Below, in pieces: positions 8,496 through 15,924 of a stretch of DNA of 64,000 bases. How positions within the stretch are numbered: position 1 is the stretch's first letter; the number at the start of each line of letters is the position of its first letter. The stretch is from Flagellimonas abyssi. Its GTDB lineage: Bacteria > Bacteroidota > Bacteroidia > Flavobacteriales > Flavobacteriaceae. The position numbers and the translations under genes are program-made. Under the pieces are notes generated by a model. That model was not told the DNA's origin, made no database searches, and worked only from the letters and a program-made list of their open reading frames with translations. Location: positions 1 to 64,000 of the forward strand of contig NZ_JAHZSV010000003.1 in assembly GCF_019457905.1 (NCBI RefSeq), read 5' to 3'.

Positions 8496-9383
8496 ATGCT
8501 AACATTTAAAACTATGGAGGCAAGAGCAACATTTGCACTGGTTTTTCTATTCATCCTTGGCAGCAAGGCCCAAACCGCATCCGATTTAACCATTGTGTTT
8601 AAAGGACAGGCCAAGGTAAATGCGCTTAAAAGCGATAGAAACGCTATAAAATCATTTTTCGGGAACAACCTTGGACGAAAAATCGAATCCGAGGAAAATG
8701 CGGATCTTGTACATTTTGATGGCGGTGGTTTTGTGAAATTTGCATACCACCCCAAAACAGAGGTGCTTGATTCTACCCAATTCCATAAATCCATACAATT
8801 GGCCCTCTTGGTGCCTGCTTCTGAATACCAGAGCATTATAGGAACCATCAAAGATTACGGAGCCGCACCCCTGTTTCCCAATATTGAAAAATATAAAGAC
8901 CATTCCAAGTACTACTATTTTCATGCTCCTGGAGGCCAGGTGTTTCGTATCGTGAACTCGGTAAACACCTTCCCAAAAAGTGGAGAAGGCTATGTTTACG
9001 ATGCCGAGAAAGCATCTAAATATGGTGCTGATGATTATGGTATGAAAAAATACATTTTTGCCTTCTTAAAACGGGGACCCAATCGTGATCTTCCAAAAGA
9101 AGAAGCTGCCCAATTACAAAATGCCCATTTGCAAAACATTATGCGGCTGGCAGAAGAAGGAAAATTGATTCTCGCCGGTCCTTTTTTTGGGAACGATGAC
9201 CTACGTGGCATCTATATTTTTGATGTGGAAACGTTGGAAGAGGCCAAATCCCTTACCGAAACCGACCCAGCCATTAAAGCGGGAAGTCTGGTGATGGAAC
9301 TCAAAGAATGGTACGGGTCTGCAGCACTGATGGAGGTCGCAAAAATTGGAATGACCTTACAAAAGAAATCAATCACCGATTAA
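8496..9383 (+). CDS. Exported two-domain protein: VOC-like domain plus YciI-like domain
   Basis: A 295-residue protein with a signal peptide ending SKA before QT. ATG 8496 is taken, but ATG 8514 (MEARATFALVFL) gives a cleaner signal and may be the true start. The N-terminal half resembles a vicinal-oxygen-chelate/glyoxalase domain (FFGNNLGRKIE, DLVHFDGGGFVKF, FHAPGGQVFRIVNS). The C-terminal half resembles YciI/YCII: YIFAFLKRGPNR, HLQNIMRLAEEGKLILAGPF, GIYIFDVETLEEAKSL, DPAIKAGSLVMELKEW. Both folds are usually cytoplasmic single domains, so the exported fusion is unusual. Substrate unknown. Confidence 0.72.
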   Translation: MLTFKTMEARATFALVFLFILGSKAQTASDLTIVFKGQAKVNALKSDRNAIKSFFGNNLGRKIESEENADLVHFDGGGFVKFAYHPKTEVLDSTQFHKSIQLALLVPASEYQSIIGTIKDYGAAPLFPNIEKYKDHSKYYYFHAPGGQVFRIVNSVNTFPKSGEGYVYDAEKASKYGADDYGMKKYIFAFLKRGPNRDLPKEEAAQLQNAHLQNIMRLAEEGKLILAGPFFGNDDLRGIYIFDVETLEEAKSLTETDPAIKAGSLVMELKEWYGSAALMEVAKIGMTLQKKSITD

Positions 9384-9392
9384 AGGTCCAAA

Positions 9393-9989
9393 ATGAAGAA
9401 ACAGCTCTATTTTTTAATCCTATTTATTTTCATGATCAATCCTAATATTGAAGCGCAAGAATCCATGCTGCCATATAGAGAAATACCTGAATACCCATCT
9501 GATTTTGGCCCAGGAAACCTAATCTCAAGAATGATAGATGGATTGGGCTATCGATTTTACTGGGCAACCGAAGGTTTGACGGATGACGACCTTACCTACA
9601 GGGCATCAGAAAATGGACGATCCATTTTTGAAACGGTGGAACACATCAATGTAATGTCCAATAATATCCTATTGGCCCCGGATGCAAAACCTTTTGAAAA
9701 ACCCAAAAACACACCCCAATTATCTTTTGAAGAATTGCGCACATTGACACTCAAAAACCTCAAAGCAGCTAGCAAAAAAGTTTTGGGCGCAACGGCAGAG
9801 GATATAGAAAACTACAAGGTAATTTTTAAGCAAGGTGACAAAACATCCGAATTTCCATATTGGAATATGATCAATGGAATGCTATCGGATTGCATATACC
9901 ATACAGGTCAAATTGTGATGTTGCGTCGTGCCAGTGGCAACCCTCAAAATCCAAATGTAAACGTGTTCCTTGGAAAAACTCGTGAGTAA
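9393..9989 (+). CDS. Exported DinB-family four-helix protein
   Basis: A 198-residue protein with a signal peptide ending IEA before QE. The body is a DinB/YfiT-type metal-binding helical bundle: TVEHINVMSNNILL supplies one His, and a second lies in CIYHTGQIVMLRRASG near the C-terminus, the family's HxGQ signature. Such proteins often bind a divalent metal or act in thiol transfer; this one is unrelated to the DNA polymerase also called DinB. It lies 9 bp after the VOC-YciI gene, so the two exported proteins are likely cotranscribed. Confidence 0.8.
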   Translation: MKKQLYFLILFIFMINPNIEAQESMLPYREIPEYPSDFGPGNLISRMIDGLGYRFYWATEGLTDDDLTYRASENGRSIFETVEHINVMSNNILLAPDAKPFEKPKNTPQLSFEELRTLTLKNLKAASKKVLGATAEDIENYKVIFKQGDKTSEFPYWNMINGMLSDCIYHTGQIVMLRRASGNPQNPNVNVFLGKTRE

Positions 9990-9992
9990 ACC

Positions 9993-11519
9993 CTAATTAT
10001 CAACTACGACTTTATAAGTTGGATCTTCCAAAACGTTGACTTCGATAATATCGTCGGCATTGGCCAACAATCGCCTGCAGTCCCTGCTCAAATGCTTCAG
10101 GTGTACTTTTTTGCCCACTTTTCGGTAACGCTCCGTGATTTTGTTCACGGCTTCAATGGCAGACATATCCACCAATCTACTTTCTTTAAAGTCGATGACC
10201 ACCTCATCGGGGTCGTTCAGTACATCAAACTTTTCGGCAAACAATGTGGTACTTCCAAAGAATAAAGGGCCATAGATCTCGTAGTGCTTCACCCCTTCAT
10301 CATCAATGCTTTTTCTGGCACGGATGCGTTTGGCGTTGTCCCACGCAAATACCAAAGCGGAAATAATCACTCCCACCAACACGGCCAATGCCAAATTATG
10401 AAGGAAAACCGTCACCAAGGTCACCAAAACCATTACCAGAACATCGGATTTTGGCATTCTGCGGAACGTCTTCAAACTAGCCCATTCGAAAGTTCCCAAT
10501 GCCACCATGATCATTAATCCTGTTAATGCGGCCATCGGCACTTTTTCAATTAAGCTGGAACCGAACATAATGAATACCAGCAACATTAAAGCGGCAAAAA
10601 TTCCAGACAGTCGAGCACGTGCACCATTCGAGGTATTGATCAAACTTTGACCGATCATGGCACATCCGCCCATCCCTGAAAAAAGACCGGAAAGAATGTT
10701 GGCCGTGCCCTGTGCTACGGCTTCTTTATTACCACGACCTCGGGTTTCGGTAATTTCATCCACAATGTTCAGGGTCAACAAACTCTCAATAAGGCCCACT
10801 CCCGCCATAATTGCGGCGAAGGGAAATATGATCTGTAAGGTTTCCAAAGTAAAGGGAAGATCGGGAATATGAAAAGGAGGAAATGTTCCTTGGATGGAAG
10901 CAATATCCCCAATAGTGCGTGTATCCAATCCAAAGAAAAATACAATACCGAAAACCAAAAGAATTGCGGCCAATGATGCTGGGACAACTTTGGTTAGTTT
11001 GGGAAGTCCCCAAATCACCAACATGGTCAACAGTACCAACCCCAAGAAAATGTAGAGCGTGCTTCCACTCAGCCATTCGCCATCCACGGTTTGGAACTGG
11101 CTCATCTGCGACATAAATATGATAACGGCCAATCCGTTCACGAACCCAAAAATAACAGGATGGGGCACCAAACGCATTAATTTACCAAGGCGTAGCACAC
11201 CTGCCAACATCTGTAGTATCCCTGCAAGAATTACGGTGGCAAAAACGTATTCCACCCCATATTGCTGTGCCAAGGTAACGATTACGACGGCCACAGCGCC
11301 TGTAGCTCCAGAGATCATTCCTGGCCTACCTCCCAAAATCGAGGTGACCAATCCCATAACAAAGGCAGCGTACAAACCCGTTAAAGGTGAAAGGCCCGCA
11401 ATGAAGGCGAATGCGATGGCTTCGGGAACCAAAGCAAGCGCAACGGTCAAGCCCGATAAAATTTCTGTGCGGTAATTTACTTTTTGGGAAAAATCAAAAA
11501 GGTTGAGATACTTTTTCAT
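9993..11519 (-). CDS. SulP family inorganic anion transporter with STAS domain
   Basis: A 508-residue inner membrane protein. The N-terminus GLTVALALVPEAIAFAFIAGLSPLTGLYAAF is split between two membrane segments and carries the SulP signature; about 10-12 hydrophobic segments follow, then a cytoplasmic STAS domain from about residue 400 (YEIYGPLFFGST, VVIDFKESRLVDMSAIEAV). SulP proteins move sulfate, bicarbonate or related anions, usually with H+ or Na+. It is convergent with the DinB-fold gene (3-bp gap). A second SulP gene at 40384 is paired with carbonic anhydrase; this one stands alone, so sulfate or another anion is possible. Confidence 0.9.
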   Translation of the reverse strand: MKKYLNLFDFSQKVNYRTEILSGLTVALALVPEAIAFAFIAGLSPLTGLYAAFVMGLVTSILGGRPGMISGATGAVAVVIVTLAQQYGVEYVFATVILAGILQMLAGVLRLGKLMRLVPHPVIFGFVNGLAVIIFMSQMSQFQTVDGEWLSGSTLYIFLGLVLLTMLVIWGLPKLTKVVPASLAAILLVFGIVFFFGLDTRTIGDIASIQGTFPPFHIPDLPFTLETLQIIFPFAAIMAGVGLIESLLTLNIVDEITETRGRGNKEAVAQGTANILSGLFSGMGGCAMIGQSLINTSNGARARLSGIFAALMLLVFIMFGSSLIEKVPMAALTGLMIMVALGTFEWASLKTFRRMPKSDVLVMVLVTLVTVFLHNLALAVLVGVIISALVFAWDNAKRIRARKSIDDEGVKHYEIYGPLFFGSTTLFAEKFDVLNDPDEVVIDFKESRLVDMSAIEAVNKITERYRKVGKKVHLKHLSRDCRRLLANADDIIEVNVLEDPTYKVVVDN

Positions 11520-11539
11520 GGCTTCTTTCTTGAAGCGCG

Positions 11540-11547
11540 CAAAAGTA
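11540..11547 (-). promoter_or_regulatory. Bacteroidota -7 element (TACTTTTG) before the SulP gene
   Basis: Read on the minus strand, TACTTTTG fits the Bacteroidota -7 consensus TAnnTTTG and lies 20 bp upstream of the transporter ATG. I see no good -33 TTTG at the expected distance, so support is partial. Confidence 0.5.
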
Positions 11548-11704
11548 GCATTATTAAATGCAAGACCCTAATCGCACGGAAATTTTTAAGGATTTGATAA
11601 TCTAGCAGTTAGTAAGTCCCAATATCTTTTCTCCGAGCGGATTTAATTTGGCGGTATTGTATCGGATTTGTTTCGACAATGTTTCTCTCTGACCTTCTTG
11701 CATG

Positions 11705-11741
11705 AAAAAATCGCCCTGTGCATGTTTGCCCAAGGCGATTC
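11705..11741 (-). terminator. Terminator downstream of the 306-residue lipoprotein gene
   Basis: Arms AATCGCC (11709-11715) and GGCGATT (11734-11740) pair. Read on the minus strand, the hairpin runs into TTTTTT. It lies about 60 bp beyond the stop of the lipoprotein gene at 11799. Confidence 0.75.
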
Positions 11742-11798
11742 TTAACTAAATAACCAACCAAAAAAACTTTTTGTACAGTCGAACAAAGGTGTTCTTCC

Positions 11799-12719
11799 TT
11801 ACATATCTCGTTGACGGACAACGTCCATTACAGGATTGTTGGTTTTTGAACGTTTTTTACCTGTTCCGTCGCTTGATTTCAAATATTGAATGTATCCTCT
11901 TCCTGTAAATTCATACACCGTTCCGCTGGATACATGGTACAACTCTATGGTACTATCATTGATAACGTACAACTCAAAATAATCATTGCCCAAGAAGTCA
12001 TAATCCAGTGTTAAAGTTTTGAGGGATGCGTCATTGGCGACATCATATACTTCATAATCGCCTTCATAATCCCATTGTAGGTTGGACAATGGTATGCCCT
12101 GAGCATCTACCGATGATCTAAAATATCCATTCCCATCATCAAAAAACTGCAAGTAATTTTCCTCATCAAATTCATTTAGGGCCCCTAATTCACTGGTATA
12201 GGTTTTCTCCCAAACTTGATATTCCTGCAAGAAAAGGTGTATGTTATCGTAAAAGACCATATCGTAGTCAAAATTGCTTCTTTGATAGCCTTCCAAAATA
12301 TAGGAAGTATCTGAACGGGGGTCGTAAATTTCCAATGTATTATAATCCAAAGCAATAACTTCCAATAACCAAAGACCATCTACATCGTGGTCTATTTCCA
12401 CCTGACCGCTGTAGGTGGCGTAAGCGCCCACGTCAATACCCAATCCGTTGCCTGTTTTTCCCAGACCGGAAAGGTTGTTGTTGGCATACACGATTCCCCT
12501 ATCAAAAGAAATAGTAAAGGCACGTTGCAAAAATGGAACCTCTCCGCTTCCACGGGTTTCGTTGATATCCACATACCAAAGGTCGTGAGATTCCAAAACC
12601 AAGGCGGTATTGATTGGTGGTTCCGTAATCAAATCATCTTCCACAATAACCTCGGTGTAGCAAGAACTGGCCAAAAGACCCATGAACAAAATTCCAAAGA
12701 GTAGTTTTCTATTTTTCAT
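11799..12719 (-). CDS. Hypothetical lipoprotein, acidic and beta-rich
   Basis: A 306-residue exported protein. ATG 12719 is chosen because MKNRKLLFGILFMGLLASSC is a clear lipoprotein signal; the frame extends upstream without a signal. The mature part is acidic and aromatic (SHDLWYVDINETRG, FDYDMVFYDNIHLFLQEY) and ends in a basic tail after TGRGYIQYLKS. I do not recognise a functional domain. Homologues in Flavobacteriaceae have sometimes been labelled as nucleotide adenylyltransferase, but I see no such motif (no HxGH), so I would not use that name. Confidence 0.75.
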   Translation of the reverse strand: MKNRKLLFGILFMGLLASSCYTEVIVEDDLITEPPINTALVLESHDLWYVDINETRGSGEVPFLQRAFTISFDRGIVYANNNLSGLGKTGNGLGIDVGAYATYSGQVEIDHDVDGLWLLEVIALDYNTLEIYDPRSDTSYILEGYQRSNFDYDMVFYDNIHLFLQEYQVWEKTYTSELGALNEFDEENYLQFFDDGNGYFRSSVDAQGIPLSNLQWDYEGDYEVYDVANDASLKTLTLDYDFLGNDYFELYVINDSTIELYHVSSGTVYEFTGRGYIQYLKSSDGTGKKRSKTNNPVMDVVRQRDM

Positions 12720-12831
12720 AATCGAGGTTTTAAAGTTCTCTTTACGTAGACCAAGCACTATGCCAAATTTGTTAAACATCTGATAATCAGAAATTAATAA
12801 GCTGATGTATTTATTTTTTAGCTTTACACCC

Positions 12832-12839
12832 TAATTTTG
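12832..12839 (+). promoter_or_regulatory. -7 element TAATTTTG immediately before gpsA
   Basis: TAATTTTG fits TAnnTTTG exactly and ends 5 bp before the gpsA ATG at 12845. If used, transcription would begin at or beside the start codon, giving a leaderless or near-leaderless mRNA. Confidence 0.45.
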
Positions 12840-12844
12840 GACGA

Positions 12845-13846
12845 ATGAAAGACAAGCTTACGTTTGGAGTATTTGGTGGAGGAAGTTGGGGAACGGCCAT
12901 TGTAAAGATGTTGACCGAAAATTTGGAGCAGGTCAATTGGTATATGCGGAGCGATTCTGCGATTCGACATATTAAAAAAGAATGGCACAATCCCAACTAT
13001 TTGAGTTCCGTAGAGTTTGATGTGGACCAGCTGAAGATGAGCTTTGACATCAATGAGGTTGTGGAAGCATCCGACGTGCTCATTTTTGCCATTCCGTCGG
13101 CTTTTTTGGAGAGGGAACTTCAGAATTTGACGGTTTCCTTGAAGGATAAAATCATTTTTTCTGCGATTAAGGGGATAGTTCCGGAAACGGGGCGGATTGT
13201 GGGAGAACATTTTAACGAGAAATACGATATCCCTTTTGAGAATATTGGTGTGATCACAGGACCATGCCATGCCGAAGAGGTGGCACTGGAGCGACTTTCT
13301 TACCTTACCATTGCCTGTGCGGATGCCGACAAGGCGAAAATGGTGGCCAAACACCTAAAGAGCGATTATATCCGTACCAAAATATCGGATGATATAATCG
13401 GCACCGAATATGCAGCCATGTTGAAGAACATTTATGCCATTGCTGCGGGGATTGCCCATGGACTCGGCTACGGGGATAACTTCCAAAGTGTGCTGATGAG
13501 CAACGCCATACGTGAAATGAAACGGTTTATTGATCGTGTGTATAAAATGAAGCGAAACATCAACGCCTCTGCATATTTGGGCGATTTATTGGTAACGGGC
13601 TATTCGGTTTTTAGTCGCAACCGGATGTTCGGGAATATGATCGGCAAAGGCTACACCGTAAAAAGCGCCATGTTGGAAATGAACATGGTGGCCGAAGGCT
13701 ATTATGCGACCCAAAGTGCCCACGACCTTATGGAAAAACTGCAAAAAAAGTCCAAAACACCCATCATAAATGCGGTGTACCAAATACTTTATAAAAACAA
13801 AGACCCGAAAAAGATTTTTGAGAAACTGACGGAGAAGTTGGATTGA
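12845..13846 (+). CDS. gpsA: Glycerol-3-phosphate dehydrogenase [NAD(P)+]
   Basis: A 333-residue cytoplasmic enzyme that reduces dihydroxyacetone phosphate to sn-glycerol 3-phosphate for phospholipid synthesis. The Rossmann glycine motif FGGGSWGTA is at residues 7-15. The catalytic Lys region SAIKGI, then TGPCHAEEV, then YAAMLKNIYAIAAGIAHGLG and SRNRMFGNMIGKG, match the family in order. GPCHAEEV replaces the more common GPSFAxEV, a variant common in Bacteroidota. It ends 8 bp before a convergent gene. glpD, for the reverse step, is 2 kb away on the opposite strand. Confidence 0.95.
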   Translation: MKDKLTFGVFGGGSWGTAIVKMLTENLEQVNWYMRSDSAIRHIKKEWHNPNYLSSVEFDVDQLKMSFDINEVVEASDVLIFAIPSAFLERELQNLTVSLKDKIIFSAIKGIVPETGRIVGEHFNEKYDIPFENIGVITGPCHAEEVALERLSYLTIACADADKAKMVAKHLKSDYIRTKISDDIIGTEYAAMLKNIYAIAAGIAHGLGYGDNFQSVLMSNAIREMKRFIDRVYKMKRNINASAYLGDLLVTGYSVFSRNRMFGNMIGKGYTVKSAMLEMNMVAEGYYATQSAHDLMEKLQKKSKTPIINAVYQILYKNKDPKKIFEKLTEKLD

Positions 13847-13854
13847 TTTCGCAT

Positions 13855-14496
13855 TCAGAGCTTTAAAAGATTGAAACTGTAGCTTATAAATGGTAGGATA
13901 AAAGTCGTTTTCTCATCAAAATACTTTGTGTTTCGAGATATGTATATACCCAACATTATTTTAGACCTGTCTTTTCCATAACCAACGAAAATTTTGTTTG
14001 CGCTGAAATTATAATTTTCCAAAGAGGAATTTGAACCTACAATCTCTCCTTCTTCATTTAAAATTGATTCTGTTCTTACATACTCACTATTTCGGTTGAG
14101 CAAGCTAAGGCCGGCACCGACCAATAATTCGCCTTTTTGGAATACTTGAAAGTGATAGTTCAAGTTAAAATGATAGCCGAACATCAGCCCACGCTCTGTT
14201 TCTGAAGCTGTATTATCGATACGAGTTGTTATAAGGTCATAACGAAAAGAGGTTTTGAATCCTGCACTAAAATTTTGAGTAAAATAATAATCGAACCCTA
14301 AATTAAGTGCAGGGCCGGAATTTTGTAAATCGGGATTAATAAAGTTTTTGGCCTGGGCCTGATCTCCTGATTTGTAAATGGGGGTAATTCTATATTCAGC
14401 ACCAAGGTTTAAAAAGAAATTTTTCGCTCTTGAGTTATCTTGGGCTGCAAGATATAGTGGCAGTAAAAATAGGAATAGAAGTATGCGCATTTTCAT
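13855..14496 (-). CDS. Outer membrane beta-barrel protein, hypothetical
   Basis: A 213-residue protein with a signal peptide (MKMRILLFLFLLPLYLAAQ); the second Met at 14490 is an equally possible start. The mature part alternates polar and aromatic residues in short strands (NLGFDYYFTQNFSAGFKTSFRYDL, read as two strands; GYHFNLNYHFQVF; FILPFISYSFNLLKL at the C-terminus), as in small eight- to ten-stranded barrels. It lies 16 bp downstream of the split lipoprotein gene and is likely cotranscribed with it. The whole group is AT-rich. The specific role is unknown. Confidence 0.7.
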   Translation of the reverse strand: MKMRILLFLFLLPLYLAAQDNSRAKNFFLNLGAEYRITPIYKSGDQAQAKNFINPDLQNSGPALNLGFDYYFTQNFSAGFKTSFRYDLITTRIDNTASETERGLMFGYHFNLNYHFQVFQKGELLVGAGLSLLNRNSEYVRTESILNEEGEIVGSNSSLENYNFSANKIFVGYGKDRSKIMLGIYISRNTKYFDEKTTFILPFISYSFNLLKL

Positions 14497-14512
14497 TTTA
14501 AAAATGATTTAT

Positions 14513-15271
14513 CTAATACGAAGGACTAAAATGATATTCTATAACAGAATTTTTAATAACATTCCCAAAACCATTTAAAACGAAAAAATTGTCATATTCA
14601 AAAACATTACTGGCCTGTACCTGTGCTGAAATGTATTTTTGATTGTAGGATCTATAACTAATCACAGCACTAGTTCCATCCGGACGATTAAAATAAACGG
14701 ATTTCAACGGTGCAGGAAACCCGTCATATTCATAAATTATATATGATATGAATGTACTTGAGGATTCACTTTTATTTATAATATGTTTATTAATGGTCTT
14801 AAAAACCCCATTATTTACATCACTATTAGAAAATTTACTTAATTTATATTCAGGGTTATTTCGAATTTGAGCCCCATCTATTGTCACCCTATCCCCCCAG
14901 TAATATCCCAGGGGATAAAAAAAATACATATTATCAGACATGGCATACCCATAAATATGCACATCTGCTTTTTCCAACCATGATTCCTTTTTATCCTTAA
15001 TCTTTATTTTTTCAATTTGCAAATCTTTGGGTATATGACTTCCACTACCAGAAGATCTACCGCCTGAAGAACTCCCTTCTCCCCCTTCAAACCCTTCTTC
15101 AGCGATAGGGTCTGGCAACATATATTCTTGATCTTCTGGAGATATTCCGAGCACATAAACATCATTTTCTAAAGCTTCTGGTTTAGGGTTAGGGCCAAAA
15201 ACATCCTCTTCCAACAACTTCCGATATTTTAATTCCAACTGTCCAGCAGCATCCAGTTTGTATCCCTGCAC
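14513..15271 (-). CDS. C-terminal portion of a frameshift-split lipoprotein
   Basis: From GTG 15271 this gives 252 residues, but the frame is open back to 15331 and the upstream residues (RESEPFFLINSYDPDKEKEI) look coding, running into VQGYKLDAAGQLELKYRKLL. There is no signal peptide and no ATG near this end. The preceding frame (15307-15675) supplies a lipoprotein N-terminus and stops inside the overlap. The simplest reading is one protein of about 375-380 residues broken by a one-base shift between 15310 and 15331. Features include a Gly/Ser-rich linker (EGGEGSSSGGRSSGSG) and KESWLEKADVHIYGY, a pattern I associate with exported Bacteroidota proteins of unknown function. It is markedly AT-rich. 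Confidence 0.6.
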   Translation of the reverse strand: MQGYKLDAAGQLELKYRKLLEEDVFGPNPKPEALENDVYVLGISPEDQEYMLPDPIAEEGFEGGEGSSSGGRSSGSGSHIPKDLQIEKIKIKDKKESWLEKADVHIYGYAMSDNMYFFYPLGYYWGDRVTIDGAQIRNNPEYKLSKFSNSDVNNGVFKTINKHIINKSESSSTFISYIIYEYDGFPAPLKSVYFNRPDGTSAVISYRSYNQKYISAQVQASNVFEYDNFFVLNGFGNVIKNSVIEYHFSPSY

Positions 15272-15306
15272 GATTTCTTTCTCTTTATCTGGGTCGTAAC
15301 TATTAA

Positions 15307-15675
15307 TCAGAAAGAAAGGTTCGCTTTCCCTTTACCCTTTAATGTTTCACCCAGTAAATCCTTAAAATATGAAGCTCCCATATGACCCTTTTTGCTCGAC
15401 TTAGTAATTTCCTGTTCATCAAAATCTGGGTTGGATTGAAGTACTTCTTCCATTAAAAAAGTAAGGTGATAATTCTTATAGGCTAATTTTTTCTTTAACT
15501 CCGCTTTTTCAATACCCACTTTATCAAAGAGCAAAGAAGTAAGTTGACTTTCCTCAAAAGACATGTTTTGTTCTTCTTCATTTTCACATGAACTCAATAG
15601 TATTGCCAAAACTAAAATTACAGTTGGAAAAAAGGCATTTCGATGTACTAAGGGTTTTATTTTATAGAATTGCAT
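15307..15675 (-). CDS. N-terminal portion of a frameshift-split lipoprotein
   Basis: A 122-residue ORF with a lipoprotein signal (FFPTVILVLAILLSSC, Cys near 30) and an acidic, helical segment (FEESQLTSLLFDKVGIEKAELKKKL). It ends TLKGKGKANLSF and stops at 15307. The other frame takes over in the overlap 15310-15331 and continues as a convincing exported protein, so this is probably the front of a disrupted gene rather than a complete small protein. A sequencing error in the G/A/T runs here is an alternative. A LytTR-like direct repeat lies about 95 bp upstream of the start. Confidence 0.6.
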   Translation of the reverse strand: MQFYKIKPLVHRNAFFPTVILVLAILLSSCENEEEQNMSFEESQLTSLLFDKVGIEKAELKKKLAYKNYHLTFLMEEVLQSNPDFDEQEITKSSKKGHMGASYFKDLLGETLKGKGKANLSF

Positions 15676-15771
15676 TAAGTAGGTCTTTTTAAGTTAATAG
15701 AGTCAAGATTGGTCTCAAGCTATGTAAAAATTATCTTTCAAAACTCTCTAAATCAATGGATGCCCCTTTTG

Positions 15772-15805
15772 GGTTGACGGATGGTAGTTTTGAATTGACG
15801 GATGG
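15772..15805 (-). promoter_or_regulatory. Pair of direct repeats resembling a LytTR regulator site
   Basis: On the plus strand TTGACGGATGG occurs at 15774-15784 and again at 15795-15805, exactly 21 bp apart. On the minus strand this reads TCCGTCAAT, 12 bp, TCCGTCAAC. The published LytTR pattern [TA][AC][CA]GTTN[AG][TC] with a 12-13 bp gap is matched at 8 of 9 positions in each copy. It sits about 95 bp upstream of the split lipoprotein gene. Confidence 0.5.
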
Positions 15806-15924
15806 GTAATTCTCAGATTTTTTCAAAAGAAAAATCGTGTCGAGAACTGGAAATCAACAAAATCCCATGGATTTCCCTCGAATTGATAGATTTTGGTAAA
15901 GAAAAATATAGATGAGAGGTTGGA

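Noticed and set aside
11609-11821. A 70-residue minus-strand frame after the lipoprotein gene
   Set aside because: It spans the terminator hairpin at 11705-11741 and overlaps the end of the lipoprotein gene in another frame. Composition is not protein-like.
15310-15331. Programmed -1 frameshift in the split lipoprotein
   Set aside because: The overlap has no good X XXY YYZ heptamer in the zero frame and I see no downstream pseudoknot, so mutation or assembly error is more likely.
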